From NCBI GenBank assembly GCA_009767595.1, contig VSDK01010485.1:80285-144284 (forward strand): a stretch of DNA of 64,000 nucleotides, in the 5' to 3' direction. This document shows positions 52,957 through 63,837 of this stretch, piece after piece. The position numbers were made by a program, and so were the translations under genes. The stretch is from Symbiodinium kawagutii. Its lineage: Eukaryota > Sar > Dinophyceae > Suessiales > Symbiodiniaceae. The stretch's first letter is position 1; each line of letters begins with the position of its first letter. The notes under the pieces were generated by a model. The model saw nothing but the letters and a program-made list of their open reading frames with translations, ran no database searches and was not told the origin of the DNA.

Positions 52957-53665
52957 ATTGTTGGGAACCATCAATGCGTACGACTGTCACCGACCCTTTC
53001 TGCCTCTGGCCCGACCAAAGCTGCTGGGGCTGCTTGAGTTTTTGACGCATGTGTAGGATCAGGAAGGTAGACGTAGATCAATGTAAATTGAAGAGTTTGT
53101 GGATAAACATACTGTGGTCGTTTATTTCGCTATTTCGTAAATTGACAAATCCAAAACGCAAACATATACACCTACGCCGATTCAGATGGTCACTCTTTCA
53201 GCACACGACCGGATGTCTGGCCACTGAACTGCCAAGCAGCCACTGACCAACGAATTCGCCATTGGAATTTTCCATCGAAAATGTGGGGAAGCTCCAGGTG
53301 ACACCCTCGAGGTTGAACCTGCTGCCAGCCTTGCGCCCCCTGCGCACGCCATGGCGGACGATGGGGAGGGTTCCGAGTTCCTGGGGAGCCGCAGAAGCAT
53401 GTCGAGGATGGGTTCCGGCGCGCTGGGGGGGGGGGCCGGGAATGCTCATGGCTGGGGGGGTTTCGCAAGCCAAGAACTGGAAGTTTCCCCCCAAGTTGTG
53501 GAGAGTTTTCGTTGGTTTTATTCAAGCCAGGGAACCCTGGAGTCGTGGTTGGAATTTAACAGTAAAAATGGTTCAACTGGATGAGAGCTGGGGGTACCTC
53601 GACTTTCAGAAACCGGCTGATGATGCTCAAGGGTGAGCATAGCAATTAATGCAATTATATTGATT

Positions 53666-53783
53666 TGGCTGTGGGTCAATATTAACCAACCAATAATGGG
53701 ACAAAATTATCAACAATTTTAAAGGGAAAACAATGGTTAATGATAGGGGAACAAGGGGGACTAAGGGTTTTGACCCACAGCCA
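53666..53783 (+). repeat. Family A inverted-repeat element
   Basis: TGGCTGTGGGTCAA and TTGACCCACAGCCA form a perfect 14-bp inverted repeat; core AAAACAATGGTTAATGATAG. This is the best-preserved family-A copy. Confidence 0.94.
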
Positions 53784-53928
53784 TTTGGATACATGGATCT
53801 TTGGTAGATCAAGCTGAAGAATCTCTCTCAAAAAATCGGCAGATCGCCTGGAAAAGTCGTTTTCAGAGGTAGTCACCAGGTCTACAAGCCCCGCATTGGA
53901 AAGGAGTTCATGTCCTGGCAAAGGCCAA

Positions 53929-54032
53929 TATGGTGGTTTCTCAAAATGGGGCACCCCCAAAAATGGTTGGTTTATTACTATAAATGATTAATGGATGATT
54001 GGGGGGTACCCAGATTCTGAGAAACTACCATA
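53929..54032. repeat. Family B inverted-repeat element
   Basis: AATATGGTGGTTTCTCAAAA at the left; GATTCTGAGAAACTACCATATT at the right. Confidence 0.92.
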
Positions 54033-54582
54033 TTCTACTCCAGTCTTTGAACGCTACGAGTAACAGCTCGAGTTTTGAGAACAAGACCTCAAGTATGGAC
54101 TTTTGGATAGCAGGTTTGCGCGCACCGATGCATGTGTAGAATGGGCCAGCCAGTGTTGCGTGGGCAATTATGACTATCAACAGTGATTCAATCAAGTAAT
54201 CCGTCGTTAAATCCATCACACATGCCCTGCAATCAACCAATTTTGTCATGATTTTGGATCATGTACCACCATTCAACCACCATTCAACCAGCATTTGACC
54301 ATGCAACCATCATTCAGCCACCCTTTACCTTGCGCTGGTTCCCTCCCAAAGATCCGCCGCTGCCAGGGGGAACAGCCAAAGCGCTTCGCTGGGTGTGGGT
54401 GATCGGGACCTGAAGCAGAGAATGGCCGCTGGCTAGCAACGTTGGGGGAAACGGAGCAACTACCGAACTTGAAAAACATGTAGATGGTACTGAGCCATAC
54501 AAGTTTCCTGTGTATATGTGTAGACGTTGGTTTGCGTATACAGTATTTGCACACGCACCCACACATATAGAGATTCGCATCG

Positions 54583-54775
54583 ATGTCTAGCTGTATGGAT
54601 CTATCTAGATATGATAGATATGTACAGGGCTGGATCAGGGTCCACTACTTTTCCGGCTGGGTGGAAGACGGTTACGCTGAGGTGAAGTTGGATGGCGAGT
54701 TCAAAGGCGACATCCGACAGCCAAGCCTATCCACTCACGAGTGGGGTGGGTTTCTGCCTCCAAAAGTGGCTATGG
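54583..54775 (+). CDS. Probable exon, unrecognised product
   Basis: The + frame reads GWIRVHYFSGWVEDGYAEVK, then LDGEFKGDIRQPSLSTHEWG. Alternating aromatic and hydrophobic residues suggest beta strands, as in a small beta-barrel or Tudor/SH3-like fold, but I cannot name a family. Exon limits unknown; AG at 54628 (CAGGGCTGG) is a possible acceptor. Confidence 0.42.
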
Positions 54776-54876
54776 GTAAAACTAGGGTATCCCAAAAACG
54801 GATGGTTGATTACTACAGATGGTTTACCACAGGATGATGTGGGGGGTGCCCCGTAGTTTGAGAAACCACCATATTT
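54761..54876. repeat. Family B element, diverged
   Basis: GGGTATCCCAAAAACGGATG, GGTTGATTACTACAGATGG and GCCCCGTAGTTTGAGAAACC, then ACCATAT. Confidence 0.75.
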
Positions 54877-56110
54877 TCCAACCAAGAAATGGGTAGGTGA
54901 TAGACTAGTGACTGGTCATTTGCGGGATGTGAGCACCTGGGGTGTCAGGTTTTGACCAACAGCGAAATGAAGGACCATGAAGGATCATCCTCTGCTGGAT
55001 GGCTTATACCCACTAACTTAGGTTTTTAGTGTTTTTGGGATATGATGGATTTACCATATAACCACTAAAAATATATTTTTAGCAAGGGATCTATAAGCCA
55101 CCAAGTCTGTAAATTTAAGAGAGCTGGCTGGAAAATCCAGCCTTTGTAGATGGCTTATCTGTTGTGAAGTGCCAATTTCCAGCCAGCTATTTACCAGAGG
55201 ATACGGTGATCACTAACGATATTCTATGGGCTGGCGGCTGGTGCCATTTTGGTGATAATTTTAACGGTATTTTTGAGACCAACAATATGATAATAACTAA
55301 ACAGGTGAAAGGGACGGATCACCCTACTCCATTTACTTTACTACGTATGACAGCGCTTGTGTGTATACACAAATTCATGTATATCTATTCATATCTATGT
55401 ATTCAGATGATAATGTTTGTTCCGTACCAGTTTTGATTGAGCCTGAGCAAATATAGTATCTAGTCCCCAGGAATGTAGGATACATCCGCACAATGCAATT
55501 AAACGACCCCAAGATGATGTGCAACAGGCGTGCTTTGCTATTAGCACGGATTATTTTGAGCTGAAAGTGCTTGGAAGCAGAAGCTTCTCTGAGCGGTTTT
55601 GCCCCTGCTTTTTATGCTGAAAAGTCCCAGTAGTGGTAGATACGTATTTATAACCCCAAATAGTTGATGGTAAATCACGAGCAATTGAGCAGGCAAACTG
55701 GGGTGGTTTATTCATATGGATCTACTATTACCAGATTGGTTCCTTCAAAGCGCCTTTAAAGATTAGTACCAATCAGTTACTGGATCATCAGTTTAATGGG
55801 TACTAAGTAATACAAATCAGTTCTCAATACCAGTCACATTGGAGATCATCAGAGTTGAGAATGGGCATGCTGCACAGGTGCTACTGCCTAGTGGCAATCA
55901 TCCTCAATCACTTCAAGCCAACTATGTCGATATGCTTTCTCAAAATCTGCCAAAAACGCTTGGCTTATTACTCCAAATGGTTCATATCGAATGAGAATTG
56001 GATGAAATCAGGATGGTTAATCCTTAGGTATTCATGGTTAATCCCTTAGAGATTACCCTATTACTCTAAATGGTTAATATCGAGATCATTAGGCTACCCC
56101 CATTTTCGCG
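54877..56110. other. Non-coding stretch
   Basis: A family-C-like right end (CCAGCCAGCTATTTACCAGAGG, about 55180), palindromic TTTTTAGTG / CACTAAAAA sequence near 55020-55085, and half family-B sequence near 55935-56100. No gene seen. Confidence 0.55.
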
Positions 56111-56335
56111 TTGAGACTTCGACGGACCCCGGGATCTCCGGCGGCTTGGGTGCCAGGTCTGCGCGCGCAAGTGACGCAGATCTGGAAGTTGTTGGATGCC
56201 AAGGGCGTGTCTGCTCCACGAGGCGCCGATCAGCGATTTTCCGTGCTGAATCTCCTTGCGGTCGCAACTGCGAAAGATGGGGGAAACCGCGTGTGTTGTT
56301 CAATGGTTCCTGGATGGCCACCAAGGGATCTATAA
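56111..56335 (+). CDS. Probable exon, unrecognised product
   Basis: The frame reads AAWVPGLRAQVTQIWKLLDA, then KGVSAPRGADQRFSVLNLLA. It is helical and GC3-leaning. It stops at 56333. The flanks are repeat-like. A competing + frame (56146-56412) is also open but less protein-like. No family recognised. Confidence 0.4.
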   Translation: MRLRRTPGSPAAWVPGLRAQVTQIWKLLDAKGVSAPRGADQRFSVLNLLAVATAKDGGNRVCCSMVPGWPPRDL

Positions 56336-56702
56336 GCCACCAAGGTTCTATGATTTGGCCTGGCGTTTATATAGAGTTGATGGGTGGCATGATTTGGCGC
56401 GTGGCCATATGAGCTTCTGGAATACCCAGTGGTTGAAATTTGCAGGACCCAGTTTTTTTCGGTGTGGGATGAACTTGTGCAGTTGTTGTCATTCATGGAC
56501 CATCGACCAGCCATTGTACAATTCCACAAAACAGCACTCTGCATTCATTGATATTTATGATCAAAGATGGATCCTATCGTGTGTCCTGTTCATCATCATT
56601 TTCTACTGACAACGAGAATATTCGACCTACAACCCATGTTATGAATCAATTAGAATCATTGACCATCAGCAACCATCAAACACCCATCGTTAACCATCAT
56701 TA

Positions 56703-56815
56703 ACCTCTGGTAAAAGAACTGGCAATGGAAAATCCACCATTTATAGTGGTTTCCAATGGTTTCACTACAAAATATGGTGAAAATTGCCAGGTTAGGAGCT
56801 AGCAGAGGGGAACCA
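56703..56815. repeat. Family C palindromic element
   Basis: ACCTCTGGTAAAAGAACTGGC, AATGGAAAATCCACC, then GGTGAAAATTGCCAG and AGCAGAGGGG. The arms are diverged. Confidence 0.82.
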
Positions 56816-58288
56816 TTAGTTAACCATCACTTCTGGATGTAGCTAGCAACCAGTATGCTAACCTGTGGTTTCCCTTATGCTTTCGGGGACACCTGGACTC
56901 TTTGGAAACACCCGCTGCAGATGACGCTGCTGCGCTTTTTGGCAGCACTGAATGGGCTGCTGCAGAGGGTTGCACTGCAGGGGTGCTGGGACATTGCCAG
57001 AAGATGGGCATGGCGATCTAGGCAAAGATTGGGAGTCATACATGTACATTTGCCTAGATGATTGTATTGATTTACACAATCTTTGAATGATTTAGGCAAA
57101 GATTGGATGATTGTGTAAATCAACAAATAGCAAAGCCATATTACAACGGTTTGGGGCCCCGTGGGAATTAAACACTGCTGATTTTGCAAGATCCACGCTT
57201 GTAAACTGAGGTTTCAAGCCAGCCGTGTGGTGAATGAACTGTTTGTGGTTCGTGGGCTTTCTTGCATGTGGTTTTTCAATGTACAACTATGCAGTTTGTC
57301 AATAATGTACAGGAAAACGTGTGCTATTTTCAATGTCTAATGATTTAATAATCTAGATTTTCTTGAAAATATCGAACATTGATATATGAGCTATAATGAA
57401 CATATTCTATGATATGCGTGATTTTCAATATATAATGTTTTTCTTGTCTTATGCGTTTCTTCCATGACCTTATCCAATGATCCTGACACAAGCTCCATCA
57501 CTTGCAGAGCTCAGAGAACCCTGACGCATATTGCGCTTCATTTCTCCCGTGAAACATCAAGATAGCATTCCCCACCACCAGGCAGCAACATCCCAAGCAA
57601 TCGCAAACAAATTGTCAAAGCATCTGATCAAAGACTTTTCCTTGGGGGAGGGTGTGGAGACTTTTATGTTTGAGGGAGCCAATGATGGTGAAACACCAAG
57701 CAGTGATTGATTTTTCATGTGATTCTTCCATTGATTTTGCTTAGGAAGCATGGTCAGTTCCATGGTCCAGTTGCGTGAGTTGCCAGCCTTTGATCTGTAC
57801 TTTCGTAGAGTTGAGAAGGTTTGGTCAGTGGGATGGCAGTTGAAATGAGTGGGTGACCATAGGTAGGAATTGGTTGAATGATGTTGAGCGTCAGTGGATG
57901 GCCATTCACAACGGGAAAGATTGGCGTATACGTTGTTCTGCTGTACTTAGCTCGTGGTTTCGGTTGGAATTCTGGATCCCCTACCTAGATTTCCTCTTCC
58001 TCTAGCAAACCCATTATTTTTGATTGCCTCCCAAAGTGTGACAAACACGTTGGTAATATTCCCAAATTTGTTTATTTGGTTAAAAGCAGTTATTTTTGTG
58101 AATATCACCAATGTGATATTCCCAAATTGGTTACACCAGTTAATTTTGTGGTTGTAACTGGTGGTTTTCCACCTTTGCTTCGGACCTCCGGTGACGACCC
58201 TGGTGGTCTCAGGAGAGAAGAGCGGCGCCAGCAGAGAGAAGAGACCTCACGTGACTTGGCATTAAGTCAAAGCACCATAGCCATGAAG
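56816..58288. other. Mixed stretch with weak islands
   Basis: 56890-57010 is GC-rich and open (+ AADDAAALFGSTEWAAAEG); 57020-57125 contains TTTGCCTAGATGATTGTATT inverted repeats; 57290-57480 is AT-rich. 58180-58265 reads DDPGGLRREERRQQREETSR, a possible charged coiled-coil exon. None is secure. Confidence 0.4.
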
Positions 58289-58402
58289 TACCCTCTGGTG
58301 AACTAACATGGCAGTGGAAAGTCCACCATAAATTGATGTTTTCCCAGGGTTTTCCTACCAGAAAGGTGGATTTTCCATTGCCATGTTAGTTCACCAGAGG
58401 TA
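58289..58402. repeat. Family C palindromic element (best copy)
   Basis: TACCCTCTGGTGAACTAACA / TGTTAGTTCACCAGAGGTA at the ends, then TGGCAGTGGAAAGTCCACC / GGTGGATTTTCCATTGCCA, around CCCAGGGTTTTCCTAC. Arms of about 45 bp. The left terminus carries CTG|GT and the right AC CAG|. Confidence 0.95.
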
Positions 58403-59794
58403 ACCGGTGAAGGGTGAATGATTAATGCTTAACGGTCAATAGTGGTTAAAAGATGGTTTAATGCTGGTCAACGATGGGTGAATGATGTGAATGAATGGCA
58501 AACTGATGGTCAATGAATGGTTAGTCATGGTCAATGATGCTTGATACTGATTAATTGTGGCTAACGAAGTATAGCCATCGGCTATTTAATGGGGGTTCAT
58601 CAAATCCAGTCAATGACCATGACCTGTATCAAGCAGTATCAGCTATCATGAACACCAACCATTGTTAATGAACCATTGGTCGACGTGTAGTCGACCAGAT
58701 TTATTTACCACTCATTGGTTGACCACCATCAACCACGTGATGTTGACCATGAATTATCCCCGCCCCGAATGAGCCATTCACTATCCAGTGATGCACCATA
58801 AAAATCAACCATTGGTTTGCCATTAGTCGTATCTATTCACCAGCTATTGTTGTTGAGCTGGCAAGCCACTGCAATTACTAGCCACTCTTCAACCATTAAC
58901 TAACCGTGCTCAACCACTATTCACCGGCAATTTCTAATTATATAACCAACCATTAGTTGAACCCTGTTGAATTATCATCAATAAACGGTGAACTCACCAT
59001 TCATTGACCATTGACTAAGCGTCATCAACCATGATTCACCAGCAATCAAAAGGCAAGTAACCATTCACTTGCAAAGAGTCACCTATTGGTTAAGCATTAC
59101 CGAGGACTAATCCACCGGGAAAAAATCCTTACTAACCATCAACAACTCGCATGAACCACTAAAAACACACCAGCAATATCCAGTAGTAACTACTATTGAC
59201 CATGAATAACCATCAATGATGAGGAACAATCATCAATAACCAGCCACTATCAGATTTTGTGGGTGCACAACAAGAAGATTCTACGCTTTTTTTTGGGATA
59301 TGGTTAACTAGGGTTGGGAAGTATCAATCGAAACATCCTTTTGTTTGAGGGTACATCATGGTACATGCACGCTGCGGCCTGAGGCTGCAATAGGATCTTT
59401 TTCCATGTTTGCTACCGACGTGCACCAGAATAAGCCTTTGCAACCATTCATTCAGCATCATTCAGCATCGTTCAGCATCATTCTGCATCATTCTGCATCA
59501 TTCAGCATTAACAATCATAATTAACCATTTACAATCATTCATTCACCATTGAGAACCATTTATCGCCATTCATCAACGTTTGATAAATTTTGATAGCCAC
59601 CGGTAACCATTTTATAACCACCAGCCACGATTCTTGACTACATGAATAGCTGCGAAACGCAGCTGGTGAAACACACAGCAGTCTTGGGATCTTGGCTGGC
59701 GCCAGTAGTTGGAAGGAGGCTGGTTGGAGTCAGGGTATCCAGTGCTGTCCCTTAAGGAAGCAGTTTGGAGCTACCAGGAGTGTTTCAACCACAG
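58403..59794. repeat. Degenerate AACCATCA/ATGGTTAATG repeat field
   Basis: Mixed-strand words of the AACCAT type and CATTCAGCAT repeats (59450-59510). No gene. Confidence 0.8.
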
Positions 59795-59925
59795 TAATGT
59801 CTACCCAGGATTAATAAACCCTGGTTTATTAATAGGGAGTATCCTCTAAAAGCCTTGGTTTCCCTTCAAAATGGTAACCCCCCCAGTTAATCAACCAGGG
59901 GTTTATTAATCCTGGGTAGACATTA
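59795..59925. repeat. Family F MITE-like element
   Basis: 131 bp with 27-bp perfect inverted ends, TAATGTCTACCCAGGATTAA plus TAAACCC and its complement. The outermost bases are TA on both sides, as expected for an element with TA target duplication (Tc1/mariner-like MITE). Related halves lie at 3755-3815, 6968-7062 and 8760-8800. Confidence 0.95.
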
Positions 59926-60344
59926 ATTGGTGAAGAGCCAGCACAAACAATACAGGATTATGATGACGTGCCAGCACTACGATGCACCCGTGGTGGTTGT
60001 GTAGCCAACTGATGATCGAAAAATCAACGGTGAATAGTTTTGAGCACCGTGCACGCTGTATTTCAACAATGTTAGTTGACAGGTTGGTCGTTCGAATCAA
60101 AACTGTTGAGGTTGGAATAATCACCATCGTTTCCGCCCCTTTGGTTGATAGTTACCCCTGCTCTACTGGGTTTATCCAAATATCAAGCGATGGCGAATAG
60201 TTATTGACCTTTGACTAGTTCTTAACGGCCAATATTAACCAACCACTAGCTCGCTAATCTTAATTCTCATAATGCAACCAACAGTTGATAATCACTAGTT
60301 ATAGCTCGTTGACCCAACAACCAATCGTAATCCAACCAACCGAC

Positions 60345-60470
60345 TCCCTGCCGCGACAGGGCTACGCGAAGAGATGCAGAGGCAGAAGCAGGATGGGCGT
60401 TTCGGCGTTTCACGTCGCCCAGTCAGGTCCATCTGTCACATGCTATGCTGCCCCACCCAACACCAGCTGA
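60345..60470 (+). CDS. Possible coiled-coil exon
   Basis: After CGACAG| (60358-60359) a frame reads LREEMQRQKQDGRFGVSRRP. Similar EEM.RQ.Q wording occurs in the next island at 61103. The end is undefined. Confidence 0.35.
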   Translation, partial: SLPRQGYAKRCRGRSRMGVSAFHVAQSGPSVTCYAAPPNTS

Positions 60471-61102
60471 TTTTGATATACTTCTTTGGGAATTAATCAT
60501 ATTACTCTTAAATAAATCAATGTCTCTCTCTCTCTCTATTCGTTTCTGTCTATATCAAAGCAAGATGACCAGCTGATTTGTTGTCAATATAGCTATGACT
60601 AGCTATGGTTTTTCAGCCAAGTGAGAAGTGATAAGTATCACTTTGGGCTAGGTGAAACTCGGATTTCATCATCCCAGGGTTGATCCAAGTCTTTGTCTTC
60701 GCGGCCGTAGCCGTGGTCCGTAGCCGTGGTCTGTTTGTTTGTTTTCTTTGGTTCGCAATTTGTTCCCCCTATCCTGTGCTCACAAACTGTAAACAACTTA
60801 ACGATCAGTGCGGTTCACGTTGTCCGCAACTGGTTGAGCTCCAGTCTACTCATTTGAACAGCCAAATTTTGGACGTCTAACCTTTAGCCATGAGTCCTCC
60901 AGTGCGTCTTCCAGAAGATTCTCAGTCTCTCCATGATTGGTTCTAACCATGGAGTTGTGAACGCTATGAGGTAGCTGAACTAAACCAATCATGGTTCGAA
61001 ACTTTATAACTTATAACCTTGCTATTCTGCTTACCCTTAAGACCAATAACCTTGCTCTACCCTTCCAACCTCTAGCAACCCATAGTTAACTCCCAGTATC
61101 GG
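60471..61102. other. Non-coding stretch
   Basis: A (CT)n run at 60519-60537 and AT-rich mixed sequence. The + frame at 60680-60880 has no motif. Confidence 0.5.
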
Positions 61103-61246
61103 GTGGTCGGCCCGTCATTACGTTGCGGTGCCTTGTCACGCCCGGTGGTGGGACCCAACTGCCTCGAGGAGATGCGGAGGCAGCAACAAGAACTCCAGCA
61201 ATTCGCCAAGGAGAGACACGGCTTAGCAGCGGAGCTGGGGAAGTGA
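61103..61246 (+). CDS. Probable coiled-coil exon
   Basis: The frame reads CLEEMRRQQQELQQFAKERH, then GLAAELGK, and a TGA at 61244. A possible acceptor CTCGAG|G is at 61166-61167. Heptad-like spacing, Gln/Glu/Arg-rich. With 60345 and 62036 this suggests one + strand coiled-coil gene. Identity unknown. Confidence 0.5.
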   Translation: MVGPSLRCGALSRPVVGPNCLEEMRRQQQELQQFAKERHGLAAELGK

Positions 61247-61264
61247 TCGGCGCTAGGGTGGTAG

Positions 61265-61345
61265 CTTAGGTGGTAGCTTAGGACGGTTGGGATGGCTGGG
61301 ATGGTTGGGATGGGATTGGTGGGATGGTTGGGATGGCTGGGTTGA
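61265..61345. repeat. GGGATGGTTG/GGTAGCTTAG short tandem repeats
   Basis: Units of GGGATGG(T/C)TG repeated about six times, preceded by two GGTGGTAGCTTAG units. Confidence 0.9.
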
Positions 61346-62035
61346 TACGCATTTTTTGAGGGACAATGGGTATCCAGGCTTGGAAAGAATCGAGCCAAAC
61401 AGGGTTCTATTTGGCCGTTTCTCAAGGCATAGGACCCCCAGCTATCATCCAATCCTATTGGGGCACCTATGAACGAACACCAGTTGCAGCGGTATCTCCC
61501 TGTTGCTCGACCGGTGGTAACTGGTAGTGTTCATGATGTTTGTACAATTGCAGCAACAATCAATTATTGACATATGTCAACTGGGTGAGCAATCAGGTAT
61601 ATCAATCAATCATCGGCACAGCCAGTTGCACAGTGAACCAAACATAGTAACCCGCTTTTTACAGCCATTTCGATGCTCATTGAGAGCCATCAGACACACC
61701 ATCTAATGAGCCGTTATGAATCATGGAACTATCAAATCGATCGTCAGACTGGGTTGTCCATGAATGGTGGTACCCCCCCAACTCATGGTCATTTATAATG
61801 GAGAAACCACGACATCATAGCGGTGGACATGGGTGTACACCATTCCACTGGACAATTGATGAAGCCAACCAGATCCACCACCAGATCATCAGCCAAGATC
61901 AGATCAGATCAGCGACTTGGGCACCCCCTACGGCGAGCCGGTCAGTGGTCACAAGGGACCCATGGTTTCGTAACAGGGTTAACCATGGTGAGCCAACCAT
62001 ATAGGGTGAGCTCACCTCACAGGGTCTAACTAACC

Positions 62036-62220
62036 ATGGCTTCACCAACCCTGGTCGCTGCACATCTCCAGCCGTCCGCGCATCAACAGGAGCTGCAGAG
62101 GCACGCCAAAGAGCTGCACCTGCAGTCCAAGCTGGGCTTGGACCACAGTCGCCACGCCACCACTGTGCAGGCGGTGGTACGGCGCTCGTGGGAAATCCAG
62201 GGATGGTGGACATCCAATGG
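62036..62220 (+). CDS. Probable coiled-coil exon
   Basis: From ATG 62036, or from an acceptor CTCCAG| at 62068-62069, the frame reads QPSAHQQELQRHAKELHLQS, then KLGLDHSRHATTVQAVVRRS and WEIQ. GC3-rich and Gln/His/Leu-rich. It is in the style of the island at 61103, so probably the same gene. Three minus frames are also open but less protein-like. Confidence 0.5.
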
Positions 62221-63837
62221 ATGGATCCATCCAGCAGTGGCACTGATTATCCATGAGTCCATGAGGGTAAATGACCGGATGACCATGACAATCATGGTAG
62301 ATGACCATGACAATCAGGGCTGAATGACAATCAGTAACCAGGGGCTAATGGATAATCAGGGCAAATGGCTAAGACTGTCTCTACGTTGGCAATGAAGATA
62401 GATATCCAGTGGTGAATGCATAAGAATGCAGTGATAAGAAAGGTAATGATGGAGTCCTGCTTTGCATTGATGAACTTGGGATGAATTTGGATTTGACATA
62501 GCAATCTCAGAAGACAAACATCTTTGCACACCAGGAAGCATTGAAGATGGTCGCGAGACACCTACCAAGTTTGGATAGTGGTGACTGGTTTGCGATTAAT
62601 GGCTATTGGCTATTGGTTGCTATGTTGCTACATATGTATACATATATATATAGGATCTAAGAGCTATGGAGTTGATGGTAACGGTGAAGAATGAATGGTT
62701 CATGGTTGATAATCAAATGATTAATCTTAAATATTGAACCGTTCAGAATGTTGAGTACCAACAAATGAACCATTCAAATTCATTGTGCCATTCTGAAGCA
62801 CTCTTAGAATGATACTCTTAAATCAAATATTGAACAACAGTGCTTCAGAATGATTGAATTTGATCAGCTCCAACATGTGTTGCAGCTAGCAACTCATTTG
62901 GTACCCTCTGGCAAGCCAACCTGTAAGCTGAAAATCCACCCTTTTTTAAGAGGTAAAACGGTAAAACTAGGGGATCGGGACTGCCCCTTCGACCACAGTT
63001 GTGACCGTAAGTCTCTCCTCACAAGTCACGTGGCACCTGGGAGGCTGTGAGTGATGACCTCTTCCAGTTCAAACGGCAGATCTATGATCCTTGGAGCGCA
63101 CCACCAATGAAGCAAGGCGCTGGTAACGGGTAATGCTTGGCCCAAGTCAATATCCTACAACAGGTCCATACGGTGGTTTCTCCAAATGGGGGCACCCCCA
63201 AATCATCCAATATAAGTCATTTACAGCAACAGACCAGCCATTTTTGGATTTTCAGAAACAGCCATATGAGGGGTTGAAACTTGGCTGGGAAATTCATATC
63301 AATCCCAGCTATTTGGTCAACCGACAGCCATTTGGTAAACCAATAGTTTAAGGAAAAGATGGATGGTTAGCCATTTGGTCAATGGATCTTTAATTAGCAG
63401 CCATTTATTGGGATGATTTGTTGATAGTGATGCTTGTCCAGCGCTAGTGAAGGGTGAAGGGGTTAGGCAGCTGGGAGATCTAGCACCAGCTATACAGCCT
63501 CCTGGTGGTTTCTTCACAAACTTGGTCCTGGTGGTTTGACCATTTACTAAGAGCAACCATTGTTCACTATGTATTAACCATCCATTAATCAGCTATTAGT
63601 TAAACTATTGGTCATCCACTAGTTCTTGGCAGGCACCGTCTCAGGTGGTGTTCCTGCCCCATTGGGCCATTTTTGCAGTGACATGGTCCATTTCACTGGT
63701 GCTGCAATGTCAGCGGAGGACGGTTTGCGATACCTACTGCCTGACTCCACTAGTAAATGGGGATATTCCCTCCATCCATTGGGGAGGACTATTACTAACC
63801 ATGACCAACTCCATCCATTGACTTATTCCTTCACCAG
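62221..63837. other. Non-coding stretch with family B and C pieces
   Basis: Contains a family-C half (TACCCTCTGGCAAGCCAACC, about 62902), a family-B element (63168-63272), and GACCATGACAATC repeats at 62275-62330. No gene seen. Confidence 0.55.
63168..63272. repeat. Family B inverted-repeat element
   Basis: ATACGGTGGTTTCTCCAAATG at the left and GGATTTTCAGAAACAGCCATATG at the right; CCCAAATCATCCAATAT inside. Confidence 0.88.

Larger units (their letters stand above)
52135..54582. other. Repeat-rich stretch with weak islands
   Basis: Contains family-B (52854-52956), family-A (53666-53783) and family-B (53929-54032) elements. 53260-53600 is GC-rich and open on both strands (for example + MADDGEGSEFLGSRRSMS), unresolved. 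The remaining MetAP C-terminal exons were looked for here and not found. Confidence 0.45.

Noticed and set aside
52981..53043. LWPDQSCW as a possible MetAP W.D.WT motif
   Set aside because: The following conserved residues are missing and a stop comes at once; probably chance.
60700..60735. CCGTAGCCGTGG words resembling the dinoflagellate spliced-leader sequence
   Set aside because: The match stops after CCGTAGCC, and the following TTTTGGCTCAAG is absent; no spliced-leader gene or relic was found.
61287..61472. RIEPNRV frame as the MetAP FTIEP motif
   Set aside because: The residues before IEP do not match (no G(M/Q).FT), and the frame starts in a GGGATGG repeat.
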